Positions 15,101-20,990 are shown, counted from the first letter of the stretch. The stretch is DNA of 43,733 bases from CS1-C013 sp964353745 (GCA_964353745.1 CAYGWD010000006.1:1-43733); one strand, 5' to 3'. A program made the numbers and translations. Notes: generated by a model not told the origin, from the sequence alone.

Positions 15101-18100
15101 AAATTATTATATGGGTTATTTATCCAACTAACTGATACGTTAGTGAAAGTATAGGTAGCAGGTGTTGTAGCACTTGGTAAAGCTCCTAGCCAGTTACCAT
15201 TCACCGTAATATTTACATCTAGAGTTCTATTGTATGTCAGGGTTGCATTAAATATGGTTGTATTGGTACCATTGTAAGTTATATTGATTATGTTGTTTGA
15301 AATGTTACTTATCCAGCTGTATGACACATTATTGAATGTTGTTATTGTAGGCGTTGAGACGTTTGTCAGATTGCCTAATATATTACCGTTCACAAACACG
15401 ATTACATTACCGGTTCCTTTTATTGAAATATTTTGATAAGCTATGGTTAAGCTAGCATTAGTCATATTAGGAAGATAAGTTCTTATTAAGAAAGTGCTGT
15501 TGGCGCCAGTTCTATTCACAAATAAGTAGGTAGTGTTAACATCCGACTTAGTTGCCGTGACTTCAGAAATGTTGTTGTAACTTACGTTCAAGGTTGCATA
15601 AGTACCAATCGGCAAATATGTTCTTTGATTTATACTAGACAGTATTGCATTAGATGCTGACGAATTTAGTGTTAGATTAGTTGTGTTGATGTCTGATTCA
15701 TACGAATAATTGTTTTTCGGTGCTGCTTTGAAATTAAATGTACTGTTAGTCTGATAAGGAACTGAAATCAGGTATGAATAATTTTTCGAGTTATCTTTTC
15801 CAATAACATTAAATGTTATGTTGTCAGAACCCCAAACAATGAGTGTTGAGTCATCTTTTAGATTGTAATTGGGAATGAAATTGTTAAAGTTCAAATCTCC
15901 TGGATGGGTTACTGAAACATTGTATTTATTTTCAGTTACATTAGAATTTAAAAATGGAATATTGCCTTTGTTAAAAACTTGTAACTTGGTTGAAAAATTA
16001 CCACAGCCGAAAGATGCTGGAAAACTTTCTTGTTCGTTTGATTCGGTTGTATTGTAATATCTTACCGTTTTCATGAATGGCGCTCGAATATTTACTATGT
16101 TTTCATCTTCTTTGAAAACATAGTACTTGGCATAAGCTGCACTAACAGCACCTACTCCTCCAATTCCGACATAATTTGTAATTATAGCTTTTCCGCCCGC
16201 AATCGTTTTATCTATTGAACTGACGTTAGTTAAAAATTCTATATAATGATTTTCGTTTCCTATTGAGTTTTCGTTGCTAGAAGCAGTAAATGACATGACA
16301 GAAGTTCCTACACTGTATGGTGAAATTTTTATAATCCAACCCTCTTCCTCCGAACCTACTGGATAGCCAGGATCAGCAGAAGTTGCTCTTACTGTTGCAC
16401 CGTTATCATCTACAACCCTTATGTTCGTTGGTTTGGTAAATCCTGGTGGTAGATATATTTCAATATAGTGAACAATGCCCCTTACGTTAGCTACTCCGTC
16501 TATTGTTCCCCATGTGTTGCCTCCTCCTCCTGTTTTGGCAATCAATTTTATTGGTAGGGTTTGATTTGGATAAGCATATGTAACATTCAACTTTGTTGTA
16601 ATATCATTTTCCTCATTTCCTGTAGCTCCACCAATTAAAGCTACATGAGATTTTGATACGATTGTTTGTTCCCCTGTTACAGGGTCGTTCCATACTGCTT
16701 GCAGTGTGAATGTTTCTTCACCAACATCGTCTGTTGGTCTGTAAGGTATTTCTGCTTGAAAACAACCTGATGTATTGATCAAAGCGTTATACCAATCCAG
16801 TTCACCAGTCATGTTTACTGAAGGTGCAGGCGATGCATAGAATGAACCATCAGTTTCTGTCGCATAATAGACGTGAGCGCCTGTTGTAAAATCACTTACA
16901 TTGACAGTAAGATTATAATCGCCATAATTGCAAACTGAGATTATCCTAAAGTTTCTATAGCACGATTCTCCATCGCCGTTTGCACATCCGGAAGCATGAG
17001 TAGGTCCACAACCTAATGATTGACCTCCAGTATCTTCACAATCAGCACCTACTTTTCTTGGAGTACTAGCAAACAAAACAACATCAGATTTTGCTCCTCC
17101 GTCATCAGTATATACGCTGAATAATTTCCAGTATGTTGCGGTCTGGCTCCCATTTATATTAACAGTAAGATTATATGAAGTTTGTGTGATACTATCTGGA
17201 ACCGTTACAGTAAATACAGCCACAGAAGTGTTCCAATCAGGTCTAGAAACGGTTGCAGGTATAGTAACAGTTTGCGTACTGCCTTCTCTAACAAACCAAT
17301 CTTGTACTTCGTCAGTGCCAGCATCTTTTATTTGTATGCTTACATTCACACTTTGATCTGAGGTCGTATTATAATTCGCTAACGGTACAACAATCTTTGC
17401 TAAATGACCGCGTAAGATTTTATCCGTGGGTTCTCCTGTAGGCGAGAAAATTTTTATAGGTCTCAAAAGATTTATATTGCTACAGTTTACAACCTTTACG
17501 TCAAATTCATTCGTATCAAACATAGGTCCTTGTGTTTTTGTCTTTGGAAATATTCTTAATTTAGTTATCCCTCCTGTATTGGCAGAATTATTTATAGTAA
17601 CATTCCATGTAAAAGTACTACCCCAAGCACATTTGTCTTGTGATGTATTTCCAGCAGTGCACGTATCAGCAGCTCCAAGTTCTCGAAGTTGTCTGTTGTT
17701 TGTTACCCCAGGCATTAGCTTCCAACCGCCAATCCATGAATAATTTAATAAACCTTTCCATGACCCATCGTAAATCTGTAATTCCCATCTTTGATATACC
17801 CCAGCATCGTCGTCTGCTTCGTCTGTTGCAAAAACTTGAATCGAATAATTTTCGAAATTGTTACACATTACAACAGGGTCTGTATACTGATCATAACTGT
17901 TCCAAACAAGACGTTGAATAGAATCCGTTACATTAGTCGTGTTGTAATAATAGGGCAAGAACTTGAAGAAGTAAAAAACAACATCAACGACTATGAAGGT
18001 CCATTCTTTAGACTCTTTGAATTCTTTAGAATCATCATGATAAACAGTTATAGGTCCTGCCAAATATATCGCAGGCTTTACATTAGGAGTCGTAAAGGTA

Positions 18101-19395
18101 TATTTCAATGTTTTTTCTTCACTTTCATTCAACTTATTGAAGTTCCAAATCAGCCAAGTTTCATTTTCTTTTCTCTCGATTCTACCTCCGTAAACATTGA
18201 TTTCAAGGAAATCATTTGGCAATTTTTCTATGACGGTCACGTTATTCGCATTAACTTTGGATTTAAATTTTATTTCAGCAACGTTTGAATGATCTATGTC
18301 TATAAGGGTTCCCATTTTTCTTTCAATGTCAAAATCTACAGAATTTCTAACCTCGAAGAAAGATTCATCGGTCGCATTTAAATTTTCTCCTATCGAATCA
18401 ACTGAAATAGTGTAATTGCCTATTTCATCGATTTCATTATAAATGACAAAAAGGCTTCCATCGAGCTCATCAGTACTAAAATCTCCATTGTAACTATCAT
18501 AACTTCTTAATTTACCAGACGGTGATATAACAGTTAGAGTAATATTAGCATCATATGCTCTTTTACCCTGTTCATTCAAAACTCCAACGATTATCTTAGC
18601 ACTTTCATTAGGTAAGTAAATGCTTTTAGGAGTGTTGACGGTTATTAGTCCAACAGTGAAGTTTATTTCATCGTCTAATTCAGTATCTGATTCTTTCTGC
18701 AAAGATTTTATCCTTAGATTGTATAAACCAGGTTTGAAAGATCTTTCGTTATCAACATCAACAAAGAATTTACCGTTTTTGCTGGTGATATTTATCTTGC
18801 TTTTATTTCCATCAGGTTCTGTTAGTATTGCCTCAAAACCGTTTTTAGAAGCTATGCCATTTATTTCAAATTCAATTCTCTCGCCTAGCTTAAAGTTAGT
18901 TTTTCCTTTAGACATGAAGAGATTAGCTTTTTTATTTTTAATTTTTATCTTTAATTCTATTTCAGACTGTGAACTATTTAGATATAAAGAAGAATCTCCG
19001 TTGAAAACAGCTTTTATTAATCCTTTATCAGATAATGGAAAATCAACAAAACCTTCGGCGTTAGTTGTGCCAGAGCCTAGCAAGGAATCGTTCAAGTAAA
19101 AGTCTATTTCTTGGTTTTCAAGCAGTGTTCCATTATCAAGAATTAGGTTTGCTCTAGTAATATTTTCGCCCAAATCTAGCCTAATTGAAGTGTTAGCCCA
19201 CACTTCTATTGGAAAGCTCTTTTCAATCGTTTGCGGTATTTCTATCATATTTCCAGTTATGGTCGAGTTAGAGCCATTTAATGTCGAGTTAAGGGCAGTG
19301 ATGGTCGTATTTGCTGCCAATGCTATTATAGAACTTAGTATTATGACCAATGGTATCAATAATTGGCTCTGACCTGATTTTGCACTACTCTTCAT
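1..19395 (-). CDS. Giant modular secreted/surface protein, partial (3' end beyond window)
   Basis: One open frame runs from ATG at 19395 to the window edge, exactly 6465 codons, with no stop seen. The frame check is strong: the Trp codon of the recurring GGWG motif falls in the same frame at all 14 sites from 14569 down to 973. The first 30 residues carry a KSGQSQ stretch followed by about 17 hydrophobic residues, so a signal peptide or anchor. The KSGQSQ part loosely recalls archaeal pilin-type signals but lacks the usual Glu. Residues to about 1600 look like mixed Ig/macroglobulin-like beta domains. The rest is tandem modules, each with a GGWG..W strand, a D-D-I-x-I-T-Y/NRS segment, an F-x-P-N-C segment, a (D/E)C...NGTYNC pair and S-F-x-x. 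NxS/T sequons are extremely dense and Cys are paired, fitting an extracellular glycosylated, disulfide-bonded stalk or adhesin. No catalytic domain is visible. The ATG lies inside the end of the upstream regulator gene (11-nt overlap), so translation is probably coupled. Function is inferred; the reading frame is near certain. Confidence 0.93.
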   Translation of the reverse strand, partial: MKSSAKSGQSQLLIPLVIILSSIIALAANTTITALNSTLNGSNSTITGNMIEIPQTIEKSFPIEVWANTSIRLDLGENITRANLILDNGTLLENQEIDFYLNDSLLGSGTTNAEGFVDFPLSDKGLIKAVFNGDSSLYLNSSQSEIELKIKIKNKKANLFMSKGKTNFKLGERIEFEINGIASKNGFEAILTEPDGNKSKINITSKNGKFFVDVDNERSFKPGLYNLRIKSLQKESDTELDDEINFTVGLITVNTPKSIYLPNESAKIIVGVLNEQGKRAYDANITLTVISPSGKLRSYDSYNGDFSTDELDGSLFVIYNEIDEIGNYTISVDSIGENLNATDESFFEVRNSVDFDIERKMGTLIDIDHSNVAEIKFKSKVNANNVTVIEKLPNDFLEINVYGGRIERKENETWLIWNFNKLNESEEKTLKYTFTTPNVKPAIYLAGPITVYHDDSKEFKESKEWTFIVVDVVFYFFKFLPYYYNTTNVTDSIQRLVWNSYDQYTDPVVMCNNFENYSIQVFATDEADDDAGVYQRWELQIYDGSWKGLLNYSWIGGWKLMPGVTNNRQLRELGAADTCTAGNTSQDKCAWGSTFTWNVTINNSANTGGITKLRIFPKTKTQGPMFDTNEFDVKVVNCSNINLLRPIKIFSPTGEPTDKILRGHLAKIVVPLANYNTTSDQSVNVSIQIKDAGTDEVQDWFVREGSTQTVTIPATVSRPDWNTSVAVFTVTVPDSITQTSYNLTVNINGSQTATYWKLFSVYTDDGGAKSDVVLFASTPRKVGADCEDTGGQSLGCGPTHASGCANGDGESCYRNFRIISVCNYGDYNLTVNVSDFTTGAHVYYATETDGSFYASPAPSVNMTGELDWYNALINTSGCFQAEIPYRPTDDVGEETFTLQAVWNDPVTGEQTIVSKSHVALIGGATGNEENDITTKLNVTYAYPNQTLPIKLIAKTGGGGNTWGTIDGVANVRGIVHYIEIYLPPGFTKPTNIRVVDDNGATVRATSADPGYPVGSEEEGWIIKISPYSVGTSVMSFTASSNENSIGNENHYIEFLTNVSSIDKTIAGGKAIITNYVGIGGVGAVSAAYAKYYVFKEDENIVNIRAPFMKTVRYYNTTESNEQESFPASFGCGNFSTKLQVFNKGNIPFLNSNVTENKYNVSVTHPGDLNFNNFIPNYNLKDDSTLIVWGSDNITFNVIGKDNSKNYSYLISVPYQTNSTFNFKAAPKNNYSYESDINTTNLTLNSSASNAILSSINQRTYLPIGTYATLNVSYNNISEVTATKSDVNTTYLFVNRTGANSTFLIRTYLPNMTNASLTIAYQNISIKGTGNVIVFVNGNILGNLTNVSTPTITTFNNVSYSWISNISNNIINITYNGTNTTIFNATLTYNRTLDVNITVNGNWLGALPSATTPATYTFTNVSVSWINNPYNNLTNITYLGDVRNITLSNLTFFFMSPLTFYDKNYTLYASCGASLSVNAPSYTPSSPLYQDTWFNVSSMIVNAGPGNADNVVSWINYTGNFNLTNITGVLSNFTYPENISALSNTTVMWMVNDTGVPAGNYTFCIMANATENSTIALGCSNVTIQQPSVSVALDNPLAISDEYSNDTGSWGFNWAFNITVNSNSQNNFNVSAWVSKDGGSSWTRVGNNTYYVGNNTVNFTYGWDPSCDDRPASGTTMILKFNNTKNSNESQTKLFYLLKDSVIFFNVSGNNSIANRSGSQTDWLYVGLRDKNSTSSSIPNLNVKFRTTLDGSTEDTGTINQTNDTGYANYYFNPECTPSKYLVGNQKWRAIVENDNCYQDNNTNSSGIYLNLSIQGDLLLTFYEPTKSSTYTQEQNVSFLGSVTDDCGNVTATTPSIKFYSNNSTTLPGTDCGDIEQIGANAFRCYWQTSMTTPRGWYNATMIANLTNHYTNYTINSDTNGWFYLNPKYKLENIANSTSPEGWGHRNWNFSINASSGDPDNVYNVTFHINKDSPPGPTPCSDDICINQTYKECVYPDCIGRTVYWYRNFTYAYQGLWFFKFMLNTNYTSGNEFVTIEKDDITINRSSPTDESIVNRNGNQKIFLIVFVNDTDANHQAGNLTESFPSATVYFNVTNSSGNYKAYGSNSTNESGYANASFNPDCTYINGTQNWTAYTLSDSNYKDYNASIYNITIYGDLVPQDIRSYNATGETDIFSQGDDVNITGRLLDDCGNVVTNVTGTNVTFEIYKNSSYPSEPGRLCFGVTYLGNGTYSCIWSSDSYENGSYNIKMNASNVSFHNNGTTTRTGTFGINMPPNSPPSLSANDVTPNPGGWGSIFNFSVNITDPDSFQNVTVYLWTNETGEWVQVGNQTCVEICIGGNKTTLYFNKSNYGCEHKGSQFYKFNASDNSSSATSISDDFGPFEFTLNRDSVEFINPVGNGGTVNRSANQNITLAVRINDTSKGVLVTSNVTAGRFWMTNDTLNWYDESGNRTTNSSSYMNYTFDPNCSYNVSSSQKWKARILDDDCYLDTNSSNYSLTIKGDLINTILLPNYGVFNDLENATFIGNITSDCYDDSINDATVTFRVSHESYNYNAEPNPANNNETHYNATWNVTGSPEGNYTTYMNSTKTNYNSNTTTRANSFHHQRIPVLPNSYVQAVPTLEVWGKTFYFNYNITDDDDNVTVYLWRRCTGGNTTTTPTIPCGSSTSFTLASTKYCYDCVNRLDNFSISTTSKNDIGNYEWFINISDRYGGTNTSTIKVYNVTRRPVFFLYSNGNDTNVSRIGSNSTTLEVYFYTWTGDNGYSNWTGKNVRFWVTLNSTQWSNYDENGEMKVQSSADPKGLARLYFNPTCPSPFYKTNFQWWNVTFDGDDSYFSNVSYVNYTLYINSTLYNTVSRPINGEVYNEGDNVPISGNVSDECEVVSGATVAFTIYPGPFSCGSTTDLNNGTYNCTWSSADIGNKSIEMNSSKNYYDNGYTLKENAFQIHNAPTVSGYSIDPSTEGWGSVYTATVTAGDEETTDVENVTLWKSLNGGEWIYVSSKKCTITSPPNCSNLQFNPEFHCSDLVAAAGNPINLKFNVSDNHGLTGNGNNFTVSLQRDNVTFTVNKGSGAIISRKDNGNQTFVVTVNDTDKSNQPVNLSEEGSPIEGYFVFDKGGEVYDEGHLNETNSSGQMNYTFDPNCSYEVGLNFWYANITNNQCYDDEEMDHSGQYYYAKGTLYSNLYQPIVDSEFNVSNLINFRWNVSSDCYAEKGNVTELSATTTLNLSNYGNTSSCASINDPSSDGNYNCTWNSINQAEGNWSVNITVSEPTLCTNCYYSNSTNYLHWFYLKNQAPNSISTSVSPSSGGWGTNYTYNVSITDAENNPVTCQLYVKTTGSWINKGSSTISTPGNCSVNVTDYTCSDQSSAQFYFILNDTYNVVNTSDILGVSSGPTIGKNNVSFTHIAGDSSYVNRSNYVAGNFTRFILYVNDSTRNSATLSGTNATVWITNETSSYTDHYIRTNSTGHLNYSFNPNCSDPLYNVGLQYWQVGIDNDNCYNSKNATGTNYTVNIRGELQPVINNTRGEKYLRGESDILFRGNITDECGATISDAVANFTAIQSGVEHACSSMFNETGGWYNCTALGTSTSSWTASNSETSTGYSVKLNASRNDYNYNYTTANYVAGISGFFLETRPVLTGATVTSSGNGGWGETWTFRVNATDYDNDKMIVRLYLRECNDPASPNPGFTCNSFGDWVYENSDNTIRGVNTTVTFIKDGFPGASDDVNKWQYKFNVTETPFVDTSWDYNETSAANFTVDKDDINITYVAGNNSVVNRSIAPDQSNATLSVIVYDTDRNVPVTQSSTTGTAKIYVTQSPFDDNNFTLEYSTPGLQSGYITHTFPSSAYRCNYDIGPLKWRAEFGSTSDAYKAVNSSSWYNDFLVNMTTYPLQVNVIGPNNQSRRAGVDTINYVGNVTDDCSSVKGAGVSNKTVTFKGYPYYAWTLCSGASVTDNNNGTYSCNIISPGPATVDITNYTLNISAVDPYGYYNDSPIALKQSSFWITTNPEIQTPSATSSGNGGWGETWTFSVWVRDQDKAAYSFENMNVSLWVNLTGQWQLVNSTYCTGDCAGGTTVTFKQTNFNCGNIGAHQYKFNVSDYWGYTNTTDSTDTFTLDKDDATIPDGDLIYPSNINRESGNGTFIFKIRDTDTNTYVTNTSTNASIYFTWDRSNYAIGYGVNPNSTGYANKTLDPNCSYYAGIQKWRGGTLSVDGCYKASNSTAQNFNVTGQLKNNLTLPGYDTDYNVTEQIPVNFTTLSDCSNIADENPVINTTYSIELSLDGSSWQSCSANNSYAGWYNCTWNSTAKEEGPWDIRVNSTQTNFSSNSSAYTNWFNMINWNVSNTSTPSVTPTQGGWTRLYNYTIGVYDQEGDTVNCSLFTSKDNQTTWEYKGSSIVTGTPGIPTSGTCYKIVHDFECNNKDVDSSNWKWFMWQVVNGEPENAWNTTPIQGPNLTESNVSVVLTEGNNYVFNRTSGSNQVRRLGINVYDTENLSYVNNANVSFWITNDLITYRPESINTTDVLGNASYWFDPNCTHSVGQQYWISGVTDSCYVDTNATDTNYTLNVTGDLKFNITSPTNDTVAGTKYLRGERDIVFRGNISDECGANISNAVINFTAVQNSEEHMCSSVNNEGYGWYNCTVLGSSTSSWSPSNTTAQYGYGVKFNATADYYIYNSTMDVCSPATILLGCTDTQRGFLLETRPNLTAPSVSYSGNGGWGETWTFRINTSDVDWDNSKVQLWIRYCADSDCTSFNPDWKSVTCTSPSGCINYSVTGVNTTVTFLLIGKDNIDSNKLANKWQYKFNMTDYVGGQPSYPIDEWDINESEINNFTVTQDDINITYIWGNNSLVNRSIAPSQSNATLSVRIYDTDTGTALSSGKDGGKLYVTNNTSDVNSFILDYVKSTGSNGYLNFTFMNSSNRCGYDIGPLKWKVGFGGGAYKEVNSTTWYNSFNVNTTTYPLQVNIIGPNNRTYRRNVDSTPYVGNVTDDCSATTGRGVKGAYVTFQGYYDVTNPTWALCQGASVTDNNNGTYNCSKLSTGSADFNNYNLTMNVTKAYYNNSETVNKVNSFWIVSNPEMWGEQTNISGDAGGWGETWKFTVHVRDLDASDFSQFEAMNVSLWFNLTGQWQLANSSLCTDCFGDNPIEFVNIFNCGNVGNKQYKFNVSDYWNLTNTTNPHGFIIQKDDVSVSADDSIDPDSISRLNSGLFIFRVYDNDKAEYVSNVSTNASIYFGYVRDLTEYNISYPRNPNSSGYVNYTLTPDCNYSTGKHYWTASVIGSDSCYQQSSNMTAQPYEVVGQLKNNLTLPVYNSNHNVTEQIPVNFTTLSDCSNIADENPVINTTYSIELSLDGSSWQSCSANNSYAGWYNCTWNSTAKEEGSWDIRVNSSLTNFSLNSSVYTDWFNLLNWNVSNTSSPTVSPIQGGWTKLYNYMMDVYDQEGDTVNCSLFISKDNQASWEYKGSSIVVGNPGIPTSGTCYREIHDFICSDIDSGSNQKWFKWEVVNGNPNHAWNTTSIQGPILNESVVNVIYTDGNNTVFNRSNGANQVRHLGVNVYDTSNNSYAPNANVEFWITNDSITYRAEKDNATDVLGNASYWFDPNCTHNVGQQTWIAGVVDSCYEDKNTTSNYTFNITGDLRFNITSPISDTVNNSKYLIGESDILFRGNITDECGAAISDAVANFTAIQSGVEHSCSSMFNETGGWYNCTVLGTSTSSWTPSNTTAGIGYSIKFNASRINYNYNTTTESCSPATSGEGCIGSKRGFLLETRPNLTASSVSYSGNGGWGETWTFRINASDRDWDNMRVRLYMRYCTDDSCTSFNPNWKTVTSCTPSGCVNSSVKGVNNTVTFVVNGEDEIAPTKVGKWQYKFNMTDYNPVDSWDTNESAVNNFTVYQDDINITYIEGNNSVVNRSIAPDESNATLSVIIYDTDTGKAIGSGETGGKLFVTTNPNNANSFTLDYVKSTTSGYLNFTFMNSSKRCSYDIGPLKWRVEFGGGQYNQYKTVNSSSWYSDFNVNMTTYPLQVNVIGPNNQTYRKNVDSVPFVGNVTDDCSATLGRGVRNVSIFFQGYYGSIYPVWAICSDTDVTDMNNNGTYKCSKLPTVSDYSRYNLTMNATDSNGYYNSSSTVTKIDSFWIVSNPQILGEDNNKDGDSGGWGETWDFYVTVKDLDAGDLSFERMNLSLWLNLTGSWQLVNSTLLTGKYDDYTHHFIQHFNCGNVGAHNFKFNVSDYWGYTNTTSSNAFTIEKDDANVLQADSIDPDSINRESGNGTFIFRIKDLDMNTYVTNTSTNASIYFSWDRSSYAIGYGINPNSTGYVNYSLDPNCSYYAGKQSWTASVISSDSCYQQSSNMSYLTFEVTGQLKNNLTLPGYDTDYNVTEQIPVNFTTLSDCSNIADENPVINTTYSIELSLDGSSWQSCSANNSYLGWYNCTWNSTNKTEGLWNVRVNSSLTNFTSNSSVYVDWFNLLNWNVSNTSSPAV
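3160..6357 (-). repeat. Higher-order repeat unit B (three modules)
   Basis: Its GGW Trp codons lie at 6355, 5275 and 4156, giving spacings of 1080, 1119 and 999 nt that mirror those of unit C (1074, 1110 and about 1 kb). The segment 3295-3423 appears identical to its counterpart in the unit A/B boundary region near 6490-6621, apart from the bases at each end. Such identity over about 129 nt at silent as well as coding positions implies recent duplication or conversion. Confidence 0.9.
6358..9483 (-). repeat. Higher-order repeat unit A (three modules)
   Basis: Its GGW Trp codons lie at 9481, 8461 and 7354. The first module (9481-8461) is shorter (1020 nt) and more divergent, which fits a boundary between the old single modules upstream and the amplified triplets downstream. 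The block 8633-8790 resembles unit C (2281-2440) more than unit B (about 5470-5640). Confidence 0.85.
9484..14571 (-). repeat. Five divergent single modules of the giant protein
   Basis: Module-start Trp codons occur at 14569, 13570, 12523, 11530 and 10516, with the next at 9481: spacings of 993-1047 nt. Protein motifs are shared with the higher-order units (GGWG or EVWG start, NRS, FxPNC, NGTYNC), but nucleotide identity is low. These copies therefore look older than units A to C. Confidence 0.85.
15080..15430 (-). repeat. Tandem pair of about 63-residue repeats in the giant protein
   Basis: Two adjacent segments share the pattern V-N-G-N-x-L-G-x-L, then T-P, then F-x-N-V-S-x-S-W-I, then N-I-T-Y-x-G. 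Their offset is about 189 nt. This repeat is unrelated to the 340-residue modules, so the N-terminal part has its own internal duplication. Confidence 0.7.
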
Positions 19396-20332
19396 ACTTT
19401 ACCACAACTTTGATTTCATTCAATCCGAGAACTGTCGAAGCGTCGGTTTTCAGGCCAATTTGACTGTCGCAAATACCATTCTGATCCAAGGAGCCGCAGA
19501 ATTCTCTTTCGTTTCCTGAGACTATCGAGAAGCCGTCAGGCAATTTCCAATCAAGCACAACGTTTTTGGCTGTCGAAGAGCCAGTATTAGTTGCGCTCGC
19601 CTTTACCAGTATAATTTCTCCTCTTGTTATTTTTTGCGGGTAATTAAGCTCTATTTCGAAGTTTACTGCACTTTTTTGAGGCATTTCCTGAGTCTCATTG
19701 ATTGGTTCAGAAATAGTAAAATTAGATACTATGACGCTTTCATTTCCTCCTAAACTTTCATTAATTTCCTGAATAGTTTCGTTTAGAATCTCGACAGTTA
19801 AATTATCGCTAGAATCATTTTTTGCTGTCGAATTAATTAATGCGCTCGAATTGACGTTTTCGTCAATAGAGACATTTGTAATGTTTATGATGGAATCCGC
19901 ATTTTGAGACAGGTTCGGATAGTTGCTCTCAGTCATAGGGCTGGTGTTTATCAATGAGAAACCGCTTAAATTGGTTTCATTGAACAAACTCGTGTTCTGA
20001 TAGGCAAGTATCGCTGTTTCGCTCAAAAGAAATGTTACAATCATTATCGCTGCTATAATCTTTAGCTGAGTTTTATTGCCTATTCTCCTTACTTTAAGCT
20101 CCTCTAGCACTTTTTCGTCAGTTTGATTCTCAACCTTTTCCATCAAGTAACAAAGCTTTGCAACTCCGACATTTCTTTGGGAAATAAATCCAGCGCCCAG
20201 AAGTTCGTTGACGTATTTTGTGGCAGTGTGTCTGTGCAGTCCGGTAAGTTCGGCTAAAGAAAGTAATGTCAAACCTTCTGGATGCTTTCTTAAAGTTTCT
20301 AGTATTAGTTTTATTGGGTCTTCAGAGCTCAT
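19385..20332 (-). CDS. Transmembrane winged-helix regulator with sequon-rich outer domain
   Basis: This 315-residue protein has a winged-helix fold at about residues 5-65 (helix-turn-helix around LAELTGLHRHTATKYVNELL), a basic linker, one membrane helix at about 90-110, then about 110 residues rich in N-x-S/T sequons. It ends in a beta domain at about 225-312 of the kind found in archaeal surface proteins (phrases such as TNTGSSTAKNVVLDW recall CARDB/NEW3 folds). With the helix cytoplasmic and the C-terminus outside, it resembles one-component membrane regulators of ToxR/CadC design, though not that family. It sits directly before the giant gene and overlaps it by 11 nt, so it probably controls and may bind that protein. 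ATG at 20332 lies 11 nt after an 18-bp palindrome, which suggests autoregulation. The fold assignment is by eye; the target is inferred. Confidence 0.85.
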   Translation of the reverse strand: MSSEDPIKLILETLRKHPEGLTLLSLAELTGLHRHTATKYVNELLGAGFISQRNVGVAKLCYLMEKVENQTDEKVLEELKVRRIGNKTQLKIIAAIMIVTFLLSETAILAYQNTSLFNETNLSGFSLINTSPMTESNYPNLSQNADSIINITNVSIDENVNSSALINSTAKNDSSDNLTVEILNETIQEINESLGGNESVIVSNFTISEPINETQEMPQKSAVNFEIELNYPQKITRGEIILVKASATNTGSSTAKNVVLDWKLPDGFSIVSGNEREFCGSLDQNGICDSQIGLKTDASTVLGLNEIKVVVKYEE

Positions 20333-20342
20333 TCGTTAACCC

Positions 20343-20360
20343 TTGTACAATATTGTACAA
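20343..20360. promoter_or_regulatory. 18-bp perfect palindrome, probable operator
   Basis: TTGTACAATATTGTACAA equals its own reverse complement. It lies 11-28 nt upstream of the membrane regulator's ATG and covers the transcription start expected from the TATA box at 20382-20390. A bound dimer would block initiation of the regulator and, through it, the giant gene. Confidence 0.7.
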
Positions 20361-20381
20361 AATTTTTGGCCAATTTTTCTT

Positions 20382-20390
20382 CTATTATAG
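20382..20390 (-). promoter_or_regulatory. TATA box for the regulator and giant gene
   Basis: On the minus strand this reads CTATAATAG. About 26 nt downstream is near 20357, inside the palindrome. No closer TATA-like sequence is seen before the ATG. Confidence 0.5.
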
Positions 20391-20521
20391 GCAGTGTCGA
20401 AGCACATATAGCTGGGAAACGTCAGAATTAACAGAGAGTCGACATATGACCTAGAAATTATCAAAAACTCAAGTGTCGAAATAGTTTTATATTCAAGAAA
20501 GAGAAAAATATATTGTGGATT

Positions 20522-20914
20522 ATGTCTATTTTTAAATCAGAAGACGAGGAAAAGAAAATATTAGTGGAAAGTGTCAAGCAATTGGATGTTCGTTACGCAG
20601 GCATAGCCATAGAGTTAGAAAGATTAAAGAAATTAAACGAAAAAATCGACAGGATAGAGGCTAAATTAAAGGGTTTGGACGATATCGTCTCTTCAGGCGG
20701 TATGAGCCTGCAACCGAGAACAATATCTGTTAAAACCAAGGAGGCTATAAAGCTCATACTTCAAAAATACGGAAAGGTCACGCCTTCCCAGCTGAGCAAA
20801 TTGATCAAACTGTCGAGAACAAGATGCAATGAATACCTCAAGGGCATGGAGAACGAAGGCATAGCTATTTCAATCATAGACTGTCGAAAAAAGTTCTATT
20901 CCATCCGACAGTGA
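20522..20914 (+). CDS. Small winged-helix protein with N-terminal coiled coil
   Basis: About 130 residues. I chose ATG at 20522 over the TTG at 20513. A TATA-like TTTATATT at 20487-20494 places the transcript start close to this ATG, giving a short or absent leader. Residues 10-60 are charged and heptad-like (coiled coil). Residues 70-127 form a winged helix (KEAIKLILQKYGKVTPSQLS, then a recognition helix around SRTRCNEYLKGMENEG). It is divergent from the membrane regulator across a 189-nt intergenic region, so the two may regulate each other. No effector domain is seen; it may act as a DNA-binding partner or chromatin-type factor. The fold is fairly sure, the role unknown. Confidence 0.8.
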   Translation: MSIFKSEDEEKKILVESVKQLDVRYAGIAIELERLKKLNEKIDRIEAKLKGLDDIVSSGGMSLQPRTISVKTKEAIKLILQKYGKVTPSQLSKLIKLSRTRCNEYLKGMENEGIAISIIDCRKKFYSIRQ

Positions 20915-20990
20915 AATTTTCATAAAGTCGTTTTGTCGATTCTCTGTCGAATTTACATGCAGAATGAGTTTTTGTATTAATTGGCTAATG

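Noticed and set aside
1..19372. Many plus-strand ORFs of 60-165 residues
   Set aside because: They lie antisense to the giant frame. They recur at the repeat spacing because the repeats on the other strand create them. No promoters or ribosome sites were seen for them.
19385..19395. Regulator and giant protein as one gene split by a frameshift
   Set aside because: The giant protein begins with its own ATG and hydrophobic leader, and the regulator ends after a complete beta domain. A short overlap is more likely than a broken fusion.
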